A stretch of DNA of 11,154 nt from an uncultured Ignavibacteria bacterium (GTDB lineage: Bacteria > Bacteroidota > Ignavibacteria > Kapaibacteriales > UBA961), in NCBI GenBank assembly GCA_937868245.1, contig CALMMI010000266.1, positions 1-11,154 of the forward strand, in the 5' to 3' direction. The notes beneath the pieces were generated by a model. That model was given only the letters and a program-made list of their open reading frames with translations, searched no databases and was not told the origin of the DNA. Both the position numbers and the translations under genes were made by a program. Within the stretch, counting starts at the first letter, position 1. Each line of letters starts with the position of its first letter. Shown in pieces: positions 6,937 to 11,154 of this stretch.

Positions 6937-7719
6937 TTAAACAGCTACTCCGCTTTGCTTATGTAGAGCATGAATATCACCTATAAGCTCAGGAGAAATT
7001 TCATAGCAATCCGATATTGAACCGGTAGTCAATACCTCACTTGTATTACCTGATTGATAAATCCCGCCATTTTTCATCATCACTATACGGTCTGCATATC
7101 GGGCTGTCAGGTGCAAATCATGGAGAACAACAATCACCGTAGCACCTTCCGAAGCTGCTTCTCGAGCCATAAGCAATACAGTGTGTTGAAACGCAAGATC
7201 GAGCGAAGAAACAGGTTCATCCAAGAGAATAACAGTTGATTTATCTGAACGGCAACACGCATACTGTGCCCAAATACGAGCCAAATGCACACGCTGACGC
7301 TCTCCTCCTGAAAGAGTCAGATACATCCTATCCAACAAATGAGACACACCCACCGCTGAAGCCGCAGTATGAATTATTTCCATGCTGCTGTGAGTTCTTT
7401 TACTATACTTTGCCGGTAAGATTCCCATCTCAATTACTTCGCGGGCTGTAAATGCAAAATTCAATGTGGAGTGTTGCGGCAGCACACAACGGGATGCAGC
7501 ACGATCTTCAAGAGAAATTTCATCTAATTGCTTTTTGTGTAAAAAGATATTCCCTGATGTAGGTTTTATCTCACCTGAAAGAATTTTCAACAATGTAGAT
7601 TTACCTACCCCGTTCTGCCCAATAACCGCAAGGACTTCGCCCGGATATGCGGCTAAAGAAACACCGCGCAGGATTTCTTTTCCGCGAATGGAATAACAGA
7701 TTTTGTTTGCTTCAATCAT
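6937..7719 (-). CDS. hmuV: Heme ABC importer ATP-binding protein HmuV
   Basis: This 260-residue ATPase powers heme uptake through the inner-membrane permease HmuU. Motifs by residue: Walker A GQNGVGKST (34-42), Q-loop Gln82 (LPQHS), signature LSGGE (136-140), Walker B VILLDEP (163-169), D-loop SSLD, and switch His200 (VVLHDL). The set is complete, so it should be active. I place the start at ATG 7719, which overlaps the permease stop as ATGA (7719-7716). The upstream in-frame ATG at 7755 would add 12 residues inside hmuU and is less likely. It belongs to the FecE/BtuD/HmuV class of iron, B12 and heme ATPases. The heme assignment rests on the neighbours (hemS, hmuT, hmuY), not on the ATPase itself. 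Confidence 0.9.
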   Translation of the reverse strand: MIEANKICYSIRGKEILRGVSLAAYPGEVLAVIGQNGVGKSTLLKILSGEIKPTSGNIFLHKKQLDEISLEDRAASRCVLPQHSTLNFAFTAREVIEMGILPAKYSKRTHSSMEIIHTAASAVGVSHLLDRMYLTLSGGERQRVHLARIWAQYACCRSDKSTVILLDEPVSSLDLAFQHTVLLMAREAASEGATVIVVLHDLHLTARYADRIVMMKNGGIYQSGNTSEVLTTGSISDCYEISPELIGDIHALHKQSGVAV

Positions 7720-8798
7720 AATTCTCCACGCAAATGGTTGCGAGTAAGTATCCAAAGAAAAAAAGGTGCGCCGATAGCTGCGGTTACAATTCCTAAGGGC
7801 AATTCAGCAGGAGTTGCAATAGTCCGTGCAGCTGTGTCAGCCAAGCATAGCAAGCCGCCGCCCAGAATGGCTGCTCCGGGGACAACAATTCTATTATCTG
7901 GTCCGCTAACCAAACGTACTAGATGAGGGACAACCAAACCTATAAAGGCTATAATACCACATAAAGCCACTGAACTTCCTACAGCTAAAGCAGCTATGAT
8001 AATAACAACACGTTTAAGCGTTTGGACGTTCATTCCAAGATGCTCTGCTTCGCGTTCACCCAAGAGCAAAAGGTTAAGTTTTTTTGATAATCCAGTTAAA
8101 ATTAGAACGCTTGGAACAACGATAACACCCATAATGGACACAGATTCCCATTGTGCACCCCCGAGACTTCCAAGCGACCAAAAGGTTATATTTCGTAACT
8201 GCACGTCCGAAGCGACAAATGTCATAAGCCCGATAAATGCTCCGGAAAGAGCATTTACTGCAATTCCCGAAAGCAGCATAGTTGCTGCTTGAGTCCGTCC
8301 ACCTCTAGTTGAGATTTTATACACAAAAAGCGATGTAAGAAGTGCCGCAACAAACGCAGAAGCAGGAAGTATGAGTGTAATAAACGAACCGCTCCAAACA
8401 CCAACTCCAAGAACAATCATCCCTACTGCCCCTGCGGCTGCTCCCGATGAAATACCAATCAGCCCCGGATCTGCAAGGGGATTACGAAACAATGCCTGTA
8501 TTGCTGCACCCGATGAAGCAATGCCAGCACCCGTAAGCAATGCAAGTACCACTCTTGGGAGTCGCAGGGTAAGTAAAACGGCTTCCTGTTCTTGAGAAAA
8601 TGCAACAGGAACACTAATTCCTATTGCCTTCAAAAGGATTGCGATCACTTGGCTAGGACTTATGGAAATTGCACCTATACCAATTGCAAATATTGATGCC
8701 AATGCCGCAAATATTACAAGTCCGGGAATCAGAACCGAACCACTGATACGCTTGTTTTCCTTACTATGCGGAACTTGGTGTGTTTCTTTTCTTGACAT
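7716..8798 (-). CDS. hmuU: Heme ABC importer permease HmuU (FecCD family)
   Basis: This 360-residue, very hydrophobic protein has the usual FecCD/BtuC length and would form the inner-membrane channel as a dimer. Visible family marks are an N-terminal helix from about 22 to 50, LRLPRVVLALLTGAGIA, the strongly conserved ALFRNPLADPGLIGISSGA region (in parts), ATMLLSGIAVNALSGA, and the ATPase-coupling segment GEREAEHLGM. The end FIGLVVPHLVRL with LPLGIVTAAIGAPFF is also typical. Roughly ten membrane segments are expected. It ends in TGA overlapping the hmuV ATG. The start at 8798 has no obvious Shine-Dalgarno, as is common in this lineage. It is separated from hmuT by a 217-nt gap with a palindromic repeat, so it may have its own promoter, although I could not identify one. 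Confidence 0.92.
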   Translation of the reverse strand: MSRKETHQVPHSKENKRISGSVLIPGLVIFAALASIFAIGIGAISISPSQVIAILLKAIGISVPVAFSQEQEAVLLTLRLPRVVLALLTGAGIASSGAAIQALFRNPLADPGLIGISSGAAAGAVGMIVLGVGVWSGSFITLILPASAFVAALLTSLFVYKISTRGGRTQAATMLLSGIAVNALSGAFIGLMTFVASDVQLRNITFWSLGSLGGAQWESVSIMGVIVVPSVLILTGLSKKLNLLLLGEREAEHLGMNVQTLKRVVIIIAALAVGSSVALCGIIAFIGLVVPHLVRLVSGPDNRIVVPGAAILGGGLLCLADTAARTIATPAELPLGIVTAAIGAPFFLWILTRNHLRGEL

Positions 8799-8870
8799 TG
8801 TAATTTAAGTATAGCTGTGCAAAAAATGGAGCAGAACAATGTAACAGTTTCTAAAACAAGGTAAGTGTCC

Positions 8871-8932
8871 GACACTTCGATAAGCTCTGTGTGATCAATA
8901 GGTTATGTCACCCTGAGCCCGTCGAATGGTTC
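8871..8932. repeat. Imperfect palindromic repeat in the hmuT-hmuU gap
   Basis: The left arm 8871-8894 (GACACTTCGATAAGC...) and the right arm 8908-8932 (TCACCCTGAGCCCGTCGAA...) are imperfect inverted copies that share TCAC-x-C-xx-GAGC-xxx-TCGAA when read the same way, around a 13-nt centre. The right arm strongly resembles the TCACCCTGAGCnnGTCGAAGGGTC intergenic repeat that I recall as widespread in Bacteroidota-related genomes. The flanks of this gap (8799-8870, 8933-9015) are AT-rich without a gene. Confidence 0.65.
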
Positions 8933-9015
8933 AAATACTTGCCAAATTTTAATAGCAAGATTATTGTCATAAATCACAAGCTATTATAATTTAACAATAC
9001 TTTTTGTTTCACTTT

Positions 9016-9912
9016 TTATCGAATCCCGGGATGCAATGTGGTCATAAGTTCTTGAATGGCTTTGCCCATTCTTGTTGAAAAGCCGAGCAAAAGCAGATCA
9101 TCTATTTCTACAATCCGACGTGATTTTCCCGCAGGTGTAAGTGCCACACCCGGAATTTTCAACACACCTTCGATACCGCCGAGAGACTTCATTCCTCCTG
9201 TGGTCATCAGGATAATATCGGGACGGCTTGCTACCACAGCTTCAGAAGTTAGTGGCTTCACTCCGTCGAATTGAGTAACGGCATTTTTAGCTTTAGCTAA
9301 TGGAAGAATACCATCAGCAGGAGTTTTTCTGCCGGAAGTTAGCATAAGCGACTGTCCCCGAGCATAAATAAACAAAACCGATGGAACATCCTTCACTTTT
9401 GCTTTCAATTGTTCTGCAGTGGCAAGGTCGCGCTCCATTTCAGCTACAAGCTCTTCACCGCGTTGAATTTTCCCAACTGCTTTGGCTATCAAACGGATTT
9501 TGGCTTTTGCGTTTGCAATTGTATATTGAGCGTCAACCACCAATACAGGAATTCCTGCTTTTTTGATTTGTCCGAAGACCGCTGCCGGACCTGCTTCGGT
9601 CGTAGAGATAATAAGGTTCGGTTGGAGTGCAAGTATTGCCTCGGCGTTCAAGTTTCTCCAGTACCCGACATTCGGTTTACTTTTTGCCTGTTCGGGATAT
9701 GTACTCGAAACGTCCACACCGATAATTGCCTCACTCATACCGAGCGCGTATAAGATCTCTGTGATTGCACCGCCAAGCGCAATAATTTTGGGCTTGGCGG
9801 GAATCGTTACAGTAGAGCCGTCATGTGATTTAACTGTTTGCTGCGCTACTCCCGAAATACTTCCAAGGGTAAAAGCACAAATGACTATAACCAATAGAGT
9901 ACTTTTACGCAT
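9016..9912 (-). CDS. hmuT: Periplasmic heme-binding protein HmuT
   Basis: This 298-residue periplasmic binding protein of the cluster A-III fold (BtuF/HmuT/ShuT type) would carry heme from the outer-membrane receptor to HmuUV. A cleavable signal peptide ends at GVA-Q (residues 1-23). There is no lipobox Cys at the cleavage site, so it should be soluble in the periplasm. Family marks are IIALGGAITEILYALG (43-58), GVDVSSTYP with Tyr72 in the position of the axial heme tyrosine known from PhuT/ShuT/HmuT, VGYWRNLNAEAILAL, and LQPNLIISTTEAGP. FIYARGQ and the C-terminal EIDDLLLLGF are also present. The gene begins inside hemS (8-nt overlap, start 9912), so the two are surely cotranscribed. BtuF-type B12 binding is the alternative; hemS overlap and Tyr72 favour heme. 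Confidence 0.9.
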   Translation of the reverse strand: MRKSTLLVIVICAFTLGSISGVAQQTVKSHDGSTVTIPAKPKIIALGGAITEILYALGMSEAIIGVDVSSTYPEQAKSKPNVGYWRNLNAEAILALQPNLIISTTEAGPAAVFGQIKKAGIPVLVVDAQYTIANAKAKIRLIAKAVGKIQRGEELVAEMERDLATAEQLKAKVKDVPSVLFIYARGQSLMLTSGRKTPADGILPLAKAKNAVTQFDGVKPLTSEAVVASRPDIILMTTGGMKSLGGIEGVLKIPGVALTPAGKSRRIVEIDDLLLLGFSTRMGKAIQELMTTLHPGIR

Positions 9913-10966
9913 ATACTTCCACTTCTGAATGACTTACTTTTTCCAAGATGTTGCGCCATTCTTGCAGTTCTGGAATACCCGGCTTACGTTTACCGAAAAA
10001 CTGAACAATCATATCGCCGTTGTTGTCAAAAACCTCTAGTGATGTTACTATACCTTCGGTTGTTGGTTTCTTTACAATCCATGAGCTTCTGATTGCACTT
10101 TGGCGTAAGTGCAGATTGAATTTCTCATCCAAAACATTGAACCATGGACCTGTTTCCAGAAGCTTTGTAACTGTACCTGTGTGAATCTGGATTGCACCAC
10201 GATTAGCTACAAAAACCATGATAGGAGTTTGCGTTTCGGAAGCATCCGTAAGAATCTGGCGTGCTGCATTATTTTTAACAGGGTATGCCCATTCGTTCCC
10301 TGCCAAACGCAATGCCTGCAAACGACCTGCGTTGAATCGTTTTAGCATCGGGAAAAAGTCGTGAGTGTCCTCAAGTGCACTCCATGCAGCTCTGAAATTC
10401 TCAACATCAATTTCACTGTCGGGATTGTCTGCTTTAGGTTCTGGAGCAAGGGTAACATCCGTTTCACCCTGAACTTGATTGTGGTTCATAAATTCAAAGA
10501 CAATATTGCCGTACGCTTCATCATCGCTTTGCGATGTCATATAAATCTTATGAACCGCGCCACCGTGTACATCGAATATCTGAATACTTTTGCGTTCTCC
10601 GTGCGAAGATGCTTCCCTTACCGCATACACATATTTCCATGTGCTTGGGAACAAACGAAGATCAATATCTTCACCCAATACAAGAGCATTATTGTCACCT
10701 GTGCGTATGTCTTCGTAAATCCCTTTGCGTTCATGTACACAATTGTCATTACGTGTAAGAGCCATTACATAGCCGAGTTCTTTTATACGCGGCAGGAGTG
10801 CAATCCATTCAGGACGAAGGCGGGTAACAGTTTCACCGCACTGTGTAGATAGAAGCTCTGCTTCCGAAACACCCAGTTGTGCTGCAGCATCACGGATACG
10901 AAGAGTCTTGTTTATACTTACCAATGAGTTCCAGTCATTGCGTAATTCTTGCGGGGTACGTTTCAT
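9905..10966 (-). CDS. hemS: Cytoplasmic heme-binding/heme-degrading protein HemS/HmuS
   Basis: This 353-residue protein has the normal length of the HemS/ChuS/PhuS family, whose members bind imported heme in the cytoplasm, pass it on or break the ring. Two repeats are visible. The N-terminal half has LGYVMALTRNDNCVHERKG (64-82, in parts) and IDLRLFPSTW (101-110). The C-terminal half has DTHDFFPMLKRFN with His202 at the position of the axial heme ligand of ChuS/HemS, then IQIHTGTVTKL, GPWFNVLDEKFNLH, VKKPTTEGIVTSLE and FGKRKPGIPELQEWR. It has no signal peptide. It is the first gene of the heme locus and overlaps hmuT by 8 nt. No Shine-Dalgarno precedes ATG 10966. Inverted-repeat DNA lies 30-51 nt upstream. 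The family is best known from proteobacteria, which makes its pairing with HmuY of Bacteroidota type notable. Confidence 0.95.
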   Translation of the reverse strand: MKRTPQELRNDWNSLVSINKTLRIRDAAAQLGVSEAELLSTQCGETVTRLRPEWIALLPRIKELGYVMALTRNDNCVHERKGIYEDIRTGDNNALVLGEDIDLRLFPSTWKYVYAVREASSHGERKSIQIFDVHGGAVHKIYMTSQSDDEAYGNIVFEFMNHNQVQGETDVTLAPEPKADNPDSEIDVENFRAAWSALEDTHDFFPMLKRFNAGRLQALRLAGNEWAYPVKNNAARQILTDASETQTPIMVFVANRGAIQIHTGTVTKLLETGPWFNVLDEKFNLHLRQSAIRSSWIVKKPTTEGIVTSLEVFDNNGDMIVQFFGKRKPGIPELQEWRNILEKVSHSEVEVYA

Positions 10967-10995
10967 TGTGATATAGAAAAAGTGGGAGATATTAA

Positions 10996-11017
10996 TTCTT
11001 CGAAGAAACTGTTTCTT
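10996..11017. promoter_or_regulatory. Possible operator upstream of hemS
   Basis: Two overlapping palindromes lie 30-51 nt before the hemS start. One is the perfect 12-mer TTCTTCGAAGAA (10996-11007). The other is the 7-1-7 repeat AAGAAAC-T-GTTTCTT (11003-11017), whose last bases reach the stop codon of the upstream gene. The 7-1-7 layout resembles iron-responsive (Fur-like) sites, but the bases are not a classical Fur box. It does not look like a terminator, since no T tract follows. A 10-nt part, AGAAACTGTT, recurs on the minus strand at 8852-8843 upstream of hmuU. The regulatory role is inferred. Confidence 0.3.
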
Positions 11018-11154
11018 ATTGAATTACTAATTTTTGTGATGAAGTGTGCCCGTTTACGGTTACAGTAACCATATACACACCTGAAGATAATCCTGTAATA
11101 TCGTATTGCATCAGATTGCTTTCGGCAGGGATTACTACATTTTGCACTTTGTTG
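11016..11154 (-). CDS. C-terminal tail of a T9SS-secreted protein (partial)
   Basis: This open frame enters from the right edge and ends at TAA (11018-11016). It gives the last 45 residues of a protein. The pattern, VVIPAESNLMQYDITGLSSG (in part), then VYMVTVTVNGHTSSQK and the end LVIQ, is the last two-thirds of a T9SS type A sorting domain. The protein is therefore exported and probably anchored to or released from the cell surface. Its main function is outside the window. It lies 49 nt upstream of hemS on the same strand with no terminator between them, so it could share transcription with the heme locus. Confidence 0.85.
   Translation of the reverse strand, partial: NKVQNVVIPAESNLMQYDITGLSSGVYMVTVTVNGHTSSQKLVIQ

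Noticed and set aside
7720..7755. Longer hmuV beginning at ATG 7755
   Set aside because: It would add 12 residues without family similarity inside hmuU. ATG 7719 gives the ATGA overlap and the usual N-terminus of the family.
10361..10852. 163-codon plus-strand open frame antisense to hemS
   Set aside because: It lies wholly opposite a clearly recognisable HemS and shows no domain or start signal; a shadow frame.

Overview
The window most likely comes from a didermic member of the Bacteroidota / Chlorobiota / Ignavibacteriota / Kapabacteria supergroup. I cannot resolve the phylum further by eye. Four things point there: two proteins end in type IX secretion (T9SS) type A C-terminal sorting domains; an HmuY-family lipoprotein is paired with a TonB-dependent receptor; the Mrp ATPase is the form that has lost the C-terminal Cys pair; and two promoters fit the Bacteroidota primary-sigma pattern TTTG-N19/20-TAnnTTTG. 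The DNA is moderately AT-rich. TGA, used as a normal stop by three genes here, is a stop codon, so the genetic code is standard.

Positions 1-1745 (minus strand): the 5' part of a secreted Asp-box (BNR-type propeller) protein runs off the left edge. Upstream of it is a 433-codon gene for a T9SS-secreted protein of unknown function. That gene is cut by a single in-frame TGA at codon 92, it has a well-formed promoter and Shine-Dalgarno site, and it is followed by an intrinsic terminator.

Positions 1855-3413 (plus strand): a housekeeping block holds the Mrp/ApbC-type Fe-S carrier ATPase, a small NifU-C-domain Fe-S protein, and a tRNA-Val(TAC) with its own promoter and intrinsic terminator.

Positions 3432-10966 (minus strand): this is a complete heme acquisition locus, in transcription order hemS - hmuT - hmuU - hmuV - hmuR - hmuY. 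HmuY (surface lipoprotein) and HmuR (TonB-dependent outer-membrane receptor) would capture heme and pass it across the outer membrane. HmuT (periplasmic binding protein) and HmuUV (permease and ATPase) would carry it across the inner membrane. HemS would bind or degrade it in the cytoplasm. The six genes form three overlapping pairs (hemS-hmuT 8 nt, hmuU-hmuV 4 nt, hmuR-hmuY 4 nt). The two gaps between pairs (217 and 239 nt) each contain an interspersed palindromic repeat.

Positions 11016-11154 (minus strand): the last 45 residues of another T9SS-exported protein run off the right edge.

I see no evidence for a wholly new system. The items most worth a second look are the nonsense-interrupted T9SS gene with its stop codon inside a perfect hairpin, the palindromic repeat family with compensatory stem changes, and the mixed Bacteroidota/proteobacterial make-up of the heme locus.
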